Origin: JBBROS01 sp964246015
GTDB taxonomy: Bacteria > Pseudomonadota > Alphaproteobacteria > Acetobacterales > Acetobacteraceae
Direction of reading: 5' to 3'
Assembly: GCA_964246015.1 (NCBI GenBank)
Contig: CAXTPG010000002.1
Span: 57,492 to 121,491 of the forward strand
DNA length: 64,000 nt
Shown here: piece after piece, positions 1-8,978 of the stretch
How positions within the stretch are numbered: the stretch's first letter is position 1
How the letters are laid out: each line of letters begins with the position of its first letter
Made by a program: the position numbers and the translations under genes
The notes under the pieces: model-generated
The model's input: only the letters and a program-made list of their open reading frames with translations
Database searches by the model: none
Told to the model about the DNA's origin: nothing

Positions 1-1813
1 CGCAGCGGAGCCTGATCCGCTGGTGCGCAAGCTGGTGCTGTACTACCGGTTGCTGACGCCCGGGGGCGCGCGGGCGGCGGAGATCGCGGCGTTCATGGCG
101 GACAGCCCGGATTGGCCGCAGCAGGCGTTGCTCAGCCGGCGGCTGCAGGAGGCGCTGGCGGTCGACAAGGATGATCGGACGGTGCTGGAGATCTGCCGGC
201 AACGGCCGCCCACGGCCGTGCCGTCGATGCTGCGCTGCGCGGACGCGGCGGAGCGGTCGGGCGCCGCGGCGCCGGAGAGCCCGGCGCGGCGGGCGTGGGT
301 CGCGGGGATCACGGATGCGGCCGGGGAGGCGGCGTTCATGCGACGCTGGGCCGGGCAGATCACGATTGAGGACCAGTGGCGGCGGTTCGACCGGCTGGCC
401 TGGACGGAGAGCGCGGCGCCCGGCGGGCCTGCGGCGCGGCAGGCGGTGCGCGTGGCGGCGGCGCAGCGGCCGGCGGCGGAGGCTCGGCTGGCGTTGAAAC
501 GGGACGACGCGACCGCCCCTGCCCTGGCGGCGGCGCTGGCGGAGCCGGCGCGGTCCGACCCGGCGCTGGTGTACGAGCTGGCCCGCTGGTACCGGCGCGC
601 CGGACAGGACCGGGATGCAGTGCGGGTCTGGACCGGCGCCGGGGTCGCGGCGGAGCAGGCGGCCCCGGCGGAGCGGCGGGCTGCGTTCTGGGACGAGCGG
701 AACCTGCTCGCGCGGCGGCTGTTGCGGGCGAACGAGGCGGAGCTGGCGTATGCCGTCGTCGCTTCCCCGGCGGCGAGTGCGGAGGGGGCGCTGGATTCGG
801 CGTTCCTGGCCGGGTGGATCGCGCTGCGGCGACTGGACCGGGCGGAGCAGGCGGCCGGGCATTTCTCGCGGTTGGCCGGGTTGTCGCCGGCGGCGATCAC
901 GCAGGGGCGGGCGCATTACTGGCTGGGGCGGGCGCAGGCGGCGGGGGACGAGGCGGCGGCGCGGGCTTCGTTTGCCGAGGCGGCGCGCTGGCCCACGACG
1001 TATTACGGACAGCTTGCGGCGTTGGCGCTGGGTGACGACGCGTTGGCGTCCCGCATCGCCGCGACGCAGGACCCGGCCTGGGACAATGCCCGGGCGCTCG
1101 CGTTCCTGGCGCAGGACGGGGCGCGGGCGGCGGTGCTGCTGGCCGCATGGGGGGAGCCGCGGCGGGCGAAGGCGTTCATCGCGCGGCTGGACGAGGTGGC
1201 GCCGGACGCTGCGGAGCGGGCGCTGGCGGCGCGGTTGGCGCTGGGGCTGGGGCTGCCGGACACGGCGGTGGCGATCGCCCGGCGTGCCGGGCGGGACGGG
1301 GTGATGCTGCCGGGGGCGGGGTGGCCCGCGGCGGTGGAGCCGCCGGGCGGGGGGGTGGAGCAGGCGGTGATCCTGGGGCTGATCCGGCAGGAGAGCAGCT
1401 TCGACGTGCAGGCGACGAGTCCGGTGGGCGCGCGCGGGTTGATGCAGTTGATGCCGGGCACGGCGGCGGCGGTCGCGAAGAAGCTGGGGGTGGCGGCGAA
1501 CGTGCCGGCGCTGACGGTGGATGCCGCCTACAACATGCGGCTGGGGACCACGTATCTGCGGGACCTGCTGACGCAGTTCGACAGCGCGTTGCCGCTGGCC
1601 ATCGCGGGCTACAACGCCGGGCCGGGGCGGGTGCGGGACTGGCTGGTGGCGCAGGATCCGTGGGCCGGGGAAGCGGCGATGATCGACTGGATCGAGCTGA
1701 TTCCGTTCAACGAGACGCGGAACTACGTGCAGCGGGTGATCGAGAACATCGTGCTGTATCGCGCGCAGCTCGGCGCCACGGGGCCGCACCCCGTGGGCGC
1801 GCGGCGCGGATGA
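1..1813 (+). CDS. slt: Soluble lytic murein transglycosylase (5' end cut by window)
   Basis: The frame is open to the window edge, so the N-terminus is missing; about 603 residues remain. The N-terminal two thirds is Ala/Leu/Arg-rich helical repeat sequence, as in the superhelical U/L domains of Slt70. The C-terminal domain is a GH23-type transglycosylase: the motif GLIRQESSF carries the catalytic Glu, followed by GARGLMQLMPGTA and IAGYNAGPGRV. The family cleaves the MurNAc-GlcNAc bond of peptidoglycan in the periplasm, forming 1,6-anhydro-MurNAc. The GTG at 23 is only an internal valine codon. The stop overlaps the next start (ATGA), so it leads an operon with pgpA and the CinA-C gene. Confidence 0.93.
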   Translation, partial: AAEPDPLVRKLVLYYRLLTPGGARAAEIAAFMADSPDWPQQALLSRRLQEALAVDKDDRTVLEICRQRPPTAVPSMLRCADAAERSGAAAPESPARRAWVAGITDAAGEAAFMRRWAGQITIEDQWRRFDRLAWTESAAPGGPAARQAVRVAAAQRPAAEARLALKRDDATAPALAAALAEPARSDPALVYELARWYRRAGQDRDAVRVWTGAGVAAEQAAPAERRAAFWDERNLLARRLLRANEAELAYAVVASPAASAEGALDSAFLAGWIALRRLDRAEQAAGHFSRLAGLSPAAITQGRAHYWLGRAQAAGDEAAARASFAEAARWPTTYYGQLAALALGDDALASRIAATQDPAWDNARALAFLAQDGARAAVLLAAWGEPRRAKAFIARLDEVAPDAAERALAARLALGLGLPDTAVAIARRAGRDGVMLPGAGWPAAVEPPGGGVEQAVILGLIRQESSFDVQATSPVGARGLMQLMPGTAAAVAKKLGVAANVPALTVDAAYNMRLGTTYLRDLLTQFDSALPLAIAGYNAGPGRVRDWLVAQDPWAGEAAMIDWIELIPFNETRNYVQRVIENIVLYRAQLGATGPHPVGARRG

Positions 1814-2265
1814 GCAGCCGGGTGGTGGCGAGCTTCGGGGGCGTCGGGTTCTTTCCGGTCGCGCCGGGGACGGCCGGGTCGTTGGCGGCGCTGGGGCTGG
1901 GGGCTTGGGCGATGCAGGGGCCGGGGTGGCTGCTGCCGGTGCTGGCGGCGGGGGCGACTGCGGCCGGGTTCCTTGCGATTCCGCGGGCGGTGGCGGACCG
2001 GCGGACGGACCCGGGCTGGGTTGTGATCGACGAGGTGGCGGGGCAGTGGGTCGCGCTGCTGGGGCTGGGGGCGGCGACGGTGCCGGGGCTGGTTGCGGCG
2101 TTCGTGCTGTTCCGGGTGCTGGACATCTGGAAGCCGGGTCCGGTGGGGTGGGCGGACCGGCAGGATGGCGCGTTCGGGATCATGGTCGACGACGTGCTGG
2201 CGGGGGCGATCGTGGCGCTGCTGCTGGTGGGCGCGCGGTGGGCGGGCGTGGAGGGGTTGGGATGA
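1810..2265 (+). CDS. pgpA: Phosphatidylglycerophosphatase A
   Basis: A 151-aa integral membrane phosphatase that dephosphorylates phosphatidylglycerol phosphate to phosphatidylglycerol. The family signature GFFPVAPGTAGS is near residues 12-23, VIDEVAGQW in the middle, and FRVLDIWKPGP with DDVLAG near the C-terminus. Hydrophobic stretches between these give about three or four membrane segments. The ATG at 1810 overlaps the slt stop by 4 nt, and the gene ends in a 4-nt overlap with the CinA-C gene, so translation is probably coupled through all three. Length is normal for the family. Confidence 0.95.
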   Translation: MSSRVVASFGGVGFFPVAPGTAGSLAALGLGAWAMQGPGWLLPVLAAGATAAGFLAIPRAVADRRTDPGWVVIDEVAGQWVALLGLGAATVPGLVAAFVLFRVLDIWKPGPVGWADRQDGAFGIMVDDVLAGAIVALLLVGARWAGVEGLG

Positions 2266-2741
2266 TCGACGATGGGATTGCCGGCGCCGCGCGGGCGTTG
2301 CTGGCGCGGTTGCGGGCGCGTGGGGTGATGGTCGCGACGGCGGAGAGCTGCACGGGGGGGCTGATCGCGGCGGCGCTGACGGAGATCGCGGGGTCGTCGG
2401 ACGTGGTGGACCGGGGGTTCGTGACGTATTCGAACGCGGCGAAGGCTTCGATGCTGGGGGTGGATCCCGGGGTGATCGCGGCGCAGGGGGCGGTGAGCGA
2501 GGCGGTCGCGCGGGCGATGGCGGAGGGTGCGCTGGCGCGGTCGGAGGCGGGGGTGGCGGTGGCCGTGACGGGGGTCGCGGGGCCCGGGGGCGGGAGTGCG
2601 GAGAAGCCGGTGGGGACCGTGTGGTTCGGGCTGGCGGCCCTGGGGGTCGTGACGCGGACGGAGCGTGTGGTGTTTCCGGGGGATCGGGCGGCGGTGCGGC
2701 GGGCGACGGTGCTGCATGCGTTCGGGATGTTGGGGGGATGA
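2262..2741 (+). CDS. pncC: CinA C-terminal domain nicotinamide-nucleotide amidase
   Basis: A 159-aa stand-alone CinA-C domain. The diagnostic TAESCTGGL motif is near residue 27, followed by SNAAKASMLGV, a segment ending AVSEAVA, and AVTGVAGPGGGS. Family members deamidate nicotinamide mononucleotide to nicotinate mononucleotide in NAD salvage. The N-terminal COG1058 domain of full CinA is absent, as is usual in proteobacterial PncC. It starts inside the pgpA stop codon (ATGA) and is the last gene of the slt operon. A hairpin followed by TTTT begins 60 nt after its stop. Confidence 0.93.
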   Translation: MIDDGIAGAARALLARLRARGVMVATAESCTGGLIAAALTEIAGSSDVVDRGFVTYSNAAKASMLGVDPGVIAAQGAVSEAVARAMAEGALARSEAGVAVAVTGVAGPGGGSAEKPVGTVWFGLAALGVVTRTERVVFPGDRAAVRRATVLHAFGMLGG

Positions 2742-2800
2742 GGGCATCGTTGCGGCACCCGCATTTCGGCAGGACCGGCAAGCACCGCCATCCCCGCACT

Positions 2801-2820
2801 CTCCCGACGGGAGGGGTTTT
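2801..2820 (+). terminator. Rho-independent-like terminator of the slt-pgpA-pncC operon
   Basis: The sequence CTCCC-GAC-GGGAG forms a short GC hairpin followed by GGG and TTTT. It lies between the convergent pncC and EF-hand genes. The core CTCTCCCG recurs in two other intergenic hairpins of this window (near 13,414 and 26,594). Confidence 0.6.
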
Positions 2821-2822
2821 GG

Positions 2823-3176
2823 CTACGGGATGGGTTTGCGGGCGGCCCGTTGAGCGCGGTTGTGGGTGCGGATGTCGTCCATCGTGACGTAGCCCTTGTG
2901 GGCGGTGTCGATGGCGTCGAAGTGGCGGGCGACGTAGGTCATCTTGGCGGCTTTTGCCTGGTCGAGGGTCAGCTTGCCGTCCTTTGTCGTGTTGGCGGCT
3001 TCGAAGCGCTGCTGCATCGTCATGCGGGGCGTGCGCCGGGCGGGGGTCGCGGATGGGGCTGCGGCGGCTGGCGGGGCAGCGGTCGTGCCGGTCATCGGCG
3101 AGATGGTCTGCGCATAGGCCGGACCGCCGAGCAGGGCGGCGAGAGTCACGAGGACCGTGGTGAAGGCGGGGCGCAT
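2823..3176 (-). CDS. Secreted EF-hand domain protein
   Basis: A 117-aa protein with a clear Sec signal peptide (hydrophobic residues 5-16, then an Ala-x-Ala-type site near PAYAQT). A Pro/Ala-rich stretch follows, then a C-terminal region with two degenerate EF-hand-like loops: DTTKDGKLTLDQA-type sequence (here NTTKDGKLTLDQA) and DTAHKGYVTMDDI. Proteins of this type are small periplasmic calcium-binding proteins of unknown role. I chose the ATG at 3176 rather than the upstream one at 3230 because the signal peptide begins there and GGAGAA sits just upstream. It lies 55 nt downstream of the threonine aldolase gene on the same strand. Confidence 0.8.
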   Translation of the reverse strand: MRPAFTTVLVTLAALLGGPAYAQTISPMTGTTAAPPAAAAPSATPARRTPRMTMQQRFEAANTTKDGKLTLDQAKAAKMTYVARHFDAIDTAHKGYVTMDDIRTHNRAQRAARKPIP

Positions 3177-3231
3177 GGCGTTCTCCGTTCTGTGACGCCC
3201 GGTTTCAGCGCACCCGGTCCCCGCCGGCAAG

Positions 3232-4308
3232 TTACGATGCGTGACTGGTCGCGACGACTTCCCGCAGCACGGCGATGGCCTCGTGGATCCCGGCCTCGTC
3301 CACGTCCAGATGGGTGCAGGCGCGGACGCGGTGCTTGCCCATGACGGACACCATCAGGCCGTGCGCGCGGGCGCGGGCCGAGACCTCGGCGGCGGTGAGG
3401 CGGCTTCCGGACGTGTCGATGTAGACGAGGTTGGTTTCCGGAGGCTCGACCGCGAGGCCCTCGACCTGGGCGAGGCCGCGGGCGAGCGTCTTGGCGTTTG
3501 CGTGGTCCTGGGCCAGGCGGTCGATGTTGTGATCGAGCGCGTAGAGGCAGGCGGCGGCGCAGATGCCGCCCTGGCGCATCGCGCCGCCGATCCGCTGCTT
3601 CCAGCGCCAGGCGTCGCCGATGAACTCGGTGGAGCCGACGAGGACGGCGCCGAGGGGGGCGCCGAGTCCCTTGGTGAAGTCGAGCCAGACGGTGTCGTAG
3701 CCGGCGGCCATCTCGGACGCGGGCACGCCGCTGGCGACGACGGCGTTCATCAGGCGGGCGCCGTCCATGTGGGTGACCATGCCGCGCTCGTGCGCCCAGC
3801 CGGCGACGGCGTTGAGGGAGTCGAGCGACCAGACGGCGCCGCCGCCGAGGTTTGCGGTCTGCTCCACCTCGACCATGCGTTGCGGGGGGGCGTTGCGGGA
3901 GCGGGGGCGTTCGGCGTGGGCGAGGTCGTCGATGCCGAACATGCCGTGATCGCCGGGCAGTCCGGTGACCTGGACGCCGGCGAGGGCCCAGGGTGCGCCG
4001 CCCTCGGCGGAGAGGATGTGGGCGGTGTGGTGGGCGAGGATCTCGTCGCCGGGGCGGCATTGGGTGAGGATCGCGACCTCGTTGCACATGGTGCCGGAGG
4101 GCATGAAGACGGCGGCTTCCTTGCCCATGAGGGCGGCCATGCGCTCGCACAATGCGTTGACGGTGGGGTCGAGGCCCATCTGCTCGTCGCCGACCTCGGC
4201 CTCCATCATCGCCTCTTTCATGGCGCGGGATGGGCGGGTCTGGGTGTCCGAGTAGAGGTTGACGCGGACGGGCACCGGTGAGGGCGGGGGCACGGGGGCG
4301 TGGACCAT
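3232..4308 (-). CDS. ltaE: Low-specificity L-threonine aldolase (PLP-dependent)
   Basis: A 358-aa PLP enzyme of the beta-eliminating lyase / threonine aldolase family, which cleaves L-threonine or L-allo-threonine to glycine and acetaldehyde. Visible features are N-terminal NLYSDTQTRPS, EVGDEQMGLDPTVN, a PSGTMCNEVA segment, HMDGARLMNA with the cofactor-binding Asp, and LDFTKGLGAPLGAVL with the Schiff-base Lys. The reading frame extends upstream to 4530, but family homology begins just after the ATG at 4308. A 136-bp divergent intergenic region separates it from the binding-protein gene at 4445. Confidence 0.92.
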   Translation of the reverse strand: MVHAPVPPPSPVPVRVNLYSDTQTRPSRAMKEAMMEAEVGDEQMGLDPTVNALCERMAALMGKEAAVFMPSGTMCNEVAILTQCRPGDEILAHHTAHILSAEGGAPWALAGVQVTGLPGDHGMFGIDDLAHAERPRSRNAPPQRMVEVEQTANLGGGAVWSLDSLNAVAGWAHERGMVTHMDGARLMNAVVASGVPASEMAAGYDTVWLDFTKGLGAPLGAVLVGSTEFIGDAWRWKQRIGGAMRQGGICAAACLYALDHNIDRLAQDHANAKTLARGLAQVEGLAVEPPETNLVYIDTSGSRLTAAEVSARARAHGLMVSVMGKHRVRACTHLDVDEAGIHEAIAVLREVVATSHAS

Positions 4309-4444
4309 GTCGGGGCTTTCGTGGCTGCGGGTCGGGCTTAAGGCCGGGGGCGGGCCGTGACAAGGTTGGCGGGTGGCAAGCGGGGTATGGACGCGCCCCC
4401 GTCCGCGCCGTAGCGTTCCCTTCCTGCGACATACCGGGGGCGAC

Positions 4445-5953
4445 ATGCGGATATCAGCGTGGCTTGGCGGCATCCTCCTTGCGAGCGCGCTCAGCGTGTC
4501 GCCGGCCAGCGCCCAGAAGTCGGCGGACACGCTGCGGCTGGCGTGGCGGGATGCGATCCCGAACGTCGATTTCTACTACAACTCCCTGCGCACCGGGCTC
4601 GTGGTGTCCCACCACGTGTGGGACACGCTGATCTATCGGGACCCCGAGACGTTCCAGTTGAAGCCGCTGCTGGCGACGAGCTGGAAGTATGTCGACGAGA
4701 CGTCGCTGGAGTTCGAGCTGCGGCCCGGCGTGGTGTTCCATGACGGCAGCAAGTTCACGGCCGACGACGTCGTCTATACCGTAAACTCCATCCTGACGGA
4801 CAAGCAGGTCGCGGTCCCCAGCAACTTCAGCTTCATCGAGGGGGTGGAGAAGGTCGACGAGCTGAAGGTGCGGATCAGGCTGAAGCGGGTGTTCCCGGCG
4901 GCGCTGGAGTATTTCTCGATGGTGCTGCCGATCTACCCGAAGGCGTATCGGGAGCGGGTGGGCGGCGAGTTCAGCAAGATGCCGGTGGGCACCGGGCCGT
5001 ATCGGATCACCAACGTGAACGGCACGACGCAGATCGATATGGAGCGGAACGAAGCCTATTTCGACAGCCCCAAGGGCAAGCCGGCGATCCGCAAAATCGT
5101 GATCAAGGAGGTTGCGGACGCGACGGGGGAGCTGACGGCCCTGCTGGGCGGGCAGGTCGACTGGATCTGGCAGTTCAGCCCGGACCAGCTGGAGAACATC
5201 GGCAAGATGCCGACGCTGCAGACGCTGCGGAACGAGAGCATGCGCGTCGGCTACATGAACATCGACGCGGCCGGGCGGACGGGCGACAGCCCGCTGAAGA
5301 ACGTGAAGGTGCGGCAGGCGATGATCCACGCAATCGACCGCGTGACCATGGCCAAGCAGTTCATGCCCGGCGGGTCGCGCGTGCTGGATGCGCCGTGCTA
5401 CCCGACGCAGTTCGGCTGCGACCAGGCGGTTGCGGCCAAGTACGAGTACGATCCGGCGAAGGCCAAGGCGCTGCTGACCGAGGCCGGGTATCCCAACGGG
5501 TTCGAGACGGAGCTGGTCAGCTACCTGCTGCCGCAATGGGTCGGCGCCGTGCAGAACTACCTGGCGGCGGTGGGGATCAGGGCGAAGGTGACGCAGCTTC
5601 AGGTGGGCGCGGTGGTGCAACGGAGCATCGAGGGCAAGAACCCGCTGGAGATGGGAAGCTGGGGCAGCTACTCGATCAACGACGCGTCGGCGTTCCTGCC
5701 GTATTTCTTCACGGGCGGCGGTCAGGACTACACGCGGGACCCGGAGGTGAAGCGGCTGGTCGAGGAAGGGGGCGCCACGGTGGACCCGGACAAGCGGCGG
5801 GCGGCGTACAGCGCGGTGCTGAAGCGGCTCACGGACCAGGCGGTGTTCATGCCGCTGTTCACGTTCGTGACGACGTATGCGACGAGCCGGCAGTTGAACT
5901 TCAAGACGTTCCGGGACGAGCTGCCGCGGTTCTATCTGGCGAGCTGGAAGTAG
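4445..5953 (+). CDS. ABC transporter solute-binding protein, family 5 (peptide/nickel type)
   Basis: A 502-aa periplasmic binding protein with a signal peptide (MRISAWLGG start, cleavage near SPASAQK). Family SBP_bac_5 features include LATSWKYVDETSLEF, the block LRPGVVFHDGSKFTADDVV, and RQAMIHAIDR. The family binds oligopeptides, nickel or opines for ABC uptake. No permease or ATPase gene is adjacent, so it may serve a transporter encoded elsewhere. The ATG at 4445 is chosen because the signal peptide starts there; an upstream GTG-type extension is Arg-rich and not signal-like. Its 3' end overlaps the convergent kinase gene by 53 bp. Confidence 0.9.
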   Translation: MRISAWLGGILLASALSVSPASAQKSADTLRLAWRDAIPNVDFYYNSLRTGLVVSHHVWDTLIYRDPETFQLKPLLATSWKYVDETSLEFELRPGVVFHDGSKFTADDVVYTVNSILTDKQVAVPSNFSFIEGVEKVDELKVRIRLKRVFPAALEYFSMVLPIYPKAYRERVGGEFSKMPVGTGPYRITNVNGTTQIDMERNEAYFDSPKGKPAIRKIVIKEVADATGELTALLGGQVDWIWQFSPDQLENIGKMPTLQTLRNESMRVGYMNIDAAGRTGDSPLKNVKVRQAMIHAIDRVTMAKQFMPGGSRVLDAPCYPTQFGCDQAVAAKYEYDPAKAKALLTEAGYPNGFETELVSYLLPQWVGAVQNYLAAVGIRAKVTQLQVGAVVQRSIEGKNPLEMGSWGSYSINDASAFLPYFFTGGGQDYTRDPEVKRLVEEGGATVDPDKRRAAYSAVLKRLTDQAVFMPLFTFVTTYATSRQLNFKTFRDELPRFYLASWK

Positions 5954-6947
5954 CCAGCGCCCAGGCGCGTTCGGCGATCGGCCGGGCCTTGGCGCCCACC
6001 TGCACGGAATCGGCGCTGGCGGCCGTGCCGTCCTGTGCGCGTTTGGCGATGCCCTGCACGATGGCGGCCAGGCGGAACAGGTTGAAGACGAGGTAGGGCT
6101 GCCAGACCGGGGCGGTGCGGCCGACGCGGGTGGCGTAGGCGGCGAGGTAGTCCCGTTCCGCCGGGATGCCCAGGGCGGCCAGGTCCTCGCCGGCCAGCCC
6201 GCGGAACAGGTCGGGTTCCATGCGCCAGGCGATCGCGTTGTTGGCGGCGTCGGACCAGGGATCGCCGAGGGTCGAGAGCTCCCAGTCCAGGATCGCGACC
6301 ACGCGGGGCTCCGTCGGGTGGATCAGCATGTTGTCGAGCCGAAGGTCGCCGTGGACGATGCGGCTTTCGCCGGACTCCGGCAGGCGGCCGGGCAGCCACT
6401 CGATCAGCCGGTCCATGGCGGGGATGGGGGTGGTTTCGGACAGGCGGTACTGCCGGGACCAGCGGGCGAACTGGCGTTGCATGTAGTGGGCGGGGCGGCC
6501 GTAGTCGCCGAGGCCGACCGCGACGGGGTCGACCTGGTGCAGCCGGGCCACGGCGTCGTTCATGGAATCGAAGATCGCGGCGCGCTCCGGCGGGGTCAGG
6601 CCCGGCAGGCGCGCATCGAAGAACACCCGGCCCGGCACGTATTCCATCACGTAGAAGGCGCTGCCGATCACCGTGTCATCGAGGCACAAGGCATGCACCT
6701 GCGGGACGGGCACGCCGGTTCCGTGCAGCGCCCGCAGCACCCGGAACTCGCGATCGACGGCGTGGGCGCTGGGCAGCGTCGGGCCCATGGGGCGGCGGCG
6801 CATCACGTAGTCGCCCGATGGGGCGCGCAGGCGGAAGGTGGGGTTGGATTGCCCGCCCTGGAAGGCCTCGGCCGCAACCGGGCCATCGAAGCCCGCGACG
6901 TGGTCCGCCATCCAGCGCTGCAGCCGGGTCAACTCGTCGTCGTGCAC
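5901..6947 (-). CDS. Aminoglycoside phosphotransferase-family kinase (ACAD10-like)
   Basis: A 348-aa member of the APH family. It has a Gly-rich nucleotide loop region (QGGQSNPTF) near residue 28, VMEYVPGRVF as the hinge, catalytic-loop IVHGDLRLDNML with the general-base Asp, and ILDWELSTLGDP with the metal-binding Asp. The subgroup resembles the kinase domain of ACAD10/11-type proteins, which act on 4-hydroxyacyl-CoA or related substrates; the substrate here is unknown. Start GTG 6947 is preferred because GGAGGG lies 6 nt upstream. The 3' end overlaps the convergent binding-protein gene. Confidence 0.85.
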   Translation of the reverse strand: MHDDELTRLQRWMADHVAGFDGPVAAEAFQGGQSNPTFRLRAPSGDYVMRRRPMGPTLPSAHAVDREFRVLRALHGTGVPVPQVHALCLDDTVIGSAFYVMEYVPGRVFFDARLPGLTPPERAAIFDSMNDAVARLHQVDPVAVGLGDYGRPAHYMQRQFARWSRQYRLSETTPIPAMDRLIEWLPGRLPESGESRIVHGDLRLDNMLIHPTEPRVVAILDWELSTLGDPWSDAANNAIAWRMEPDLFRGLAGEDLAALGIPAERDYLAAYATRVGRTAPVWQPYLVFNLFRLAAIVQGIAKRAQDGTAASADSVQVGAKARPIAERAWALATSSSPDRTAAARPGTS

Positions 6948-6982
6948 CTGAAGCCCTCCGTCCCCGGGGGCGGAGCATAGGC

Positions 6983-8041
6983 CTAGCCCGTCGGCGGCGG
7001 GAACACGTTCGGGAAGATGTCCCATCCGGATTGCAGCGCCTTGCGGCTTCGCCACGTCATCGCGGACGGGGGCACCTGGCGGATCACGGCCTTCAGGTCC
7101 TGGATCGCCAGGGGATCGACCCGCCAGTAGTGGTGGTTGGTCGCGCCGTCGTTCGCGGCCAGGAGGAAGCCGCAGTTGACCGCGTCGACCGGCGTGCCGT
7201 CCCGCAGTTGCGACACGCGCGGGATGGGTCCGTCATTGCCGAGCGCGGGGCCGGAGCGACCGGGGATGTGCAGCCCCGCCTGCGCCAGGAAGCCGAGGCC
7301 CACGACCGAATCCGCATGGCTGTAATAGACGTGCACGCCCCGTGCCCAGCGGCCCAGCAGGTGCAGGCCCGTGCCCGGCGGCGGGTCCGCCTCGTCCAGC
7401 ACGTCGTGGTCCACGTCGGCGGCCAGCAGCAGCACGTCGTCGAAGGGCGGGTCGCCGGCCTGGGGCTCTCCGTTCGGGCGACCGGCGCAGTCGAACAGGA
7501 TGCGGGCCAGAAGGTAGTTGCCCAGGGAGTGGGCCGACAGGACGGTCCGCAGGCGCCCGCCGCTTGCGACCTGCGCCGCACGCAGCGCGGCGGCGACGAC
7601 GCGGAAGGCGCCGGCCAGGTCCGCGACGTCCCGCTGCAGCCATCCCCGGGCGGCGAGGTAGTCGTCCTTCTTGAACGATCCGGAGGCCCAGGTGACCAGC
7701 AACGGCACGATCTCGAGATCCGGGCCGGCATAGAGCGTCGCGAGGTTTGCGGCCCGGCAGAACATGTCGGCGCTCATGCAGCCCGCGCCGTGCATGTGCA
7801 TCAGGACCGCCTTGGGCCGCGGCCCCGGCGCCACCGCGGCGGCCAGACGCTGCTGGAATGCGGCCGGCGTCAGCATGTGCAGCCCGGCGCCGGCGTCGAA
7901 CGACCAGGCGAAGCCCTCGGGCGATCCAGGCGCCGGGGTGCAGGTCGCGGACCCCCAGCCGATGGGTCCTGGCCGCGCGACGTCGGCCAATCCTCCGCTC
8001 GACACGGCCCGGTTGGTCAGGAACAGCGTCTCCATGCCCAT
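6983..8041 (-). CDS. Alpha/beta-hydrolase fold protein (DUF900-like serine hydrolase)
   Basis: A 352-aa protein of unknown substrate. The segment VLSAHSLGNYLLARILFD contains a serine-nucleophile elbow (A-H-S-L-G-N) like that of the DUF900 alpha/beta-hydrolases. KAVLMHMHGAGC precedes it, and VYYSHADSV plus TNHHYWRVDP later in the protein could supply acid and His residues. No signal peptide is visible. Start ATG 8041 has GGGGAG just upstream; ATG 8035 is an alternative. It is downstream of nnrD on the same strand (55 nt gap). Function cannot be stated further from sequence. Confidence 0.7.
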   Translation of the reverse strand: MGMETLFLTNRAVSSGGLADVARPGPIGWGSATCTPAPGSPEGFAWSFDAGAGLHMLTPAAFQQRLAAAVAPGPRPKAVLMHMHGAGCMSADMFCRAANLATLYAGPDLEIVPLLVTWASGSFKKDDYLAARGWLQRDVADLAGAFRVVAAALRAAQVASGGRLRTVLSAHSLGNYLLARILFDCAGRPNGEPQAGDPPFDDVLLLAADVDHDVLDEADPPPGTGLHLLGRWARGVHVYYSHADSVVGLGFLAQAGLHIPGRSGPALGNDGPIPRVSQLRDGTPVDAVNCGFLLAANDGATNHHYWRVDPLAIQDLKAVIRQVPPSAMTWRSRKALQSGWDIFPNVFPPPTG

Positions 8042-8096
8042 GCTCTCCCCGGCGGACTGCCGGAAGCCTAGCAAGGACGATGCGGCCTCGTCACGA

Positions 8097-8978
8097 TCAT
8101 TCGCCGCCGGCCTGCGCCATCACGCCGGGGATCTCGTCCAGCAGTTCCCGCGCCAGAAAGCCGATCCCGCCATCCCGCCGCACCAGCCGCGCGCCCGCCT
8201 CGCCGTGCAGGTAGACGCCCCAGATCGCCGCGCGCAGCGGCGGCGTGCCACGGGCCAGTAAGCCGCCGATCACGCCGGCCAGCGTGTCGCCGCTGCCGCT
8301 GGTCGCGAGGCCGATGGTGCCGCCTTCGAACCGCCAGGTCTCGCCCTGGGGAGAGACGATTTCGGTGCAGGCGCCCTTCATGACTACGACGCAGTGCAAC
8401 AGGGCGGCGACGCTACGGGCGTGGGCCAGCTTGTCGGCCTCGACGGCGTCGCGGCCGATGCCCAGCAGCCGGGCCATCTCCCCGGCATGCGGCGTCAGCA
8501 CGACCTGGCCGGAATGCCGCCGCACCCGGTCCGGCGCGTCCTGCAGCCCGTGCAGCGCACCGGCATCCAGCACCACCGGCACGCCATCGACGCCGTCCAG
8601 CACGGCCGCGATCAGCGCCCGCGCCGCCGGGGGATCGGCCATGCCGGGGCCCGCAACCAGCGCGCCCACCCGGCGCGCCGCCGCGACGACCCGGTCTGCG
8701 GCCGCGGCCGCGATGCCCCCGGCCGCAGTCTCGTCCAGCCCCAGCACCATCGCCTCGGGCAGGATCAGCCCCAGGTGCGGCGCCACGGTGCGGCATGTCG
8801 CCACCTGCAGCTTGCCTGCCCCGGCCCGCAATGCCGCCACGGCCGCGAGCAGGGCCGCGCCCGGCACCTCGACGCTGCCGCCCAGGACCAGCACGCGGCC
8901 GCGCGCCTCCTTGTCGCCGGCGCCGTCATGGCTGGGCAGCGGCTGCGCCCGCAGCAGCGCCGGGGTGATGGGCGTCAT
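8097..8978 (-). CDS. nnrD: ADP/ATP-dependent NAD(P)H-hydrate dehydratase
   Basis: A 293-aa YjeF C-terminal domain protein, which repairs damaged hydrated NADH/NADPH (NAD(P)HX) using ADP or ATP. Features are GRVLVLGGSVEVPGAALLA, the VAGPGMA segment, VVLDAGAL, LTPHAGEMARLLG, and ATSGSGDTLAGVIGGLLARG, the ribokinase-like anion-hole and catalytic Asp motif. The NnrE epimerase domain that is often fused is absent. The ATG at 8978 overlaps the upstream histidine-phosphatase stop by 4 nt (ATGA), so the two genes are coupled. Confidence 0.93.
   Translation of the reverse strand: MTPITPALLRAQPLPSHDGAGDKEARGRVLVLGGSVEVPGAALLAAVAALRAGAGKLQVATCRTVAPHLGLILPEAMVLGLDETAAGGIAAAAADRVVAAARRVGALVAGPGMADPPAARALIAAVLDGVDGVPVVLDAGALHGLQDAPDRVRRHSGQVVLTPHAGEMARLLGIGRDAVEADKLAHARSVAALLHCVVVMKGACTEIVSPQGETWRFEGGTIGLATSGSGDTLAGVIGGLLARGTPPLRAAIWGVYLHGEAGARLVRRDGGIGFLARELLDEIPGVMAQAGGE

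Noticed and set aside
4309..4530. Longer N-terminus for threonine aldolase (start at 4530)
   Set aside because: The extra 74 residues are low-complexity, overlap the divergent gene's signal-peptide region, and family homology starts after ATG 4308.
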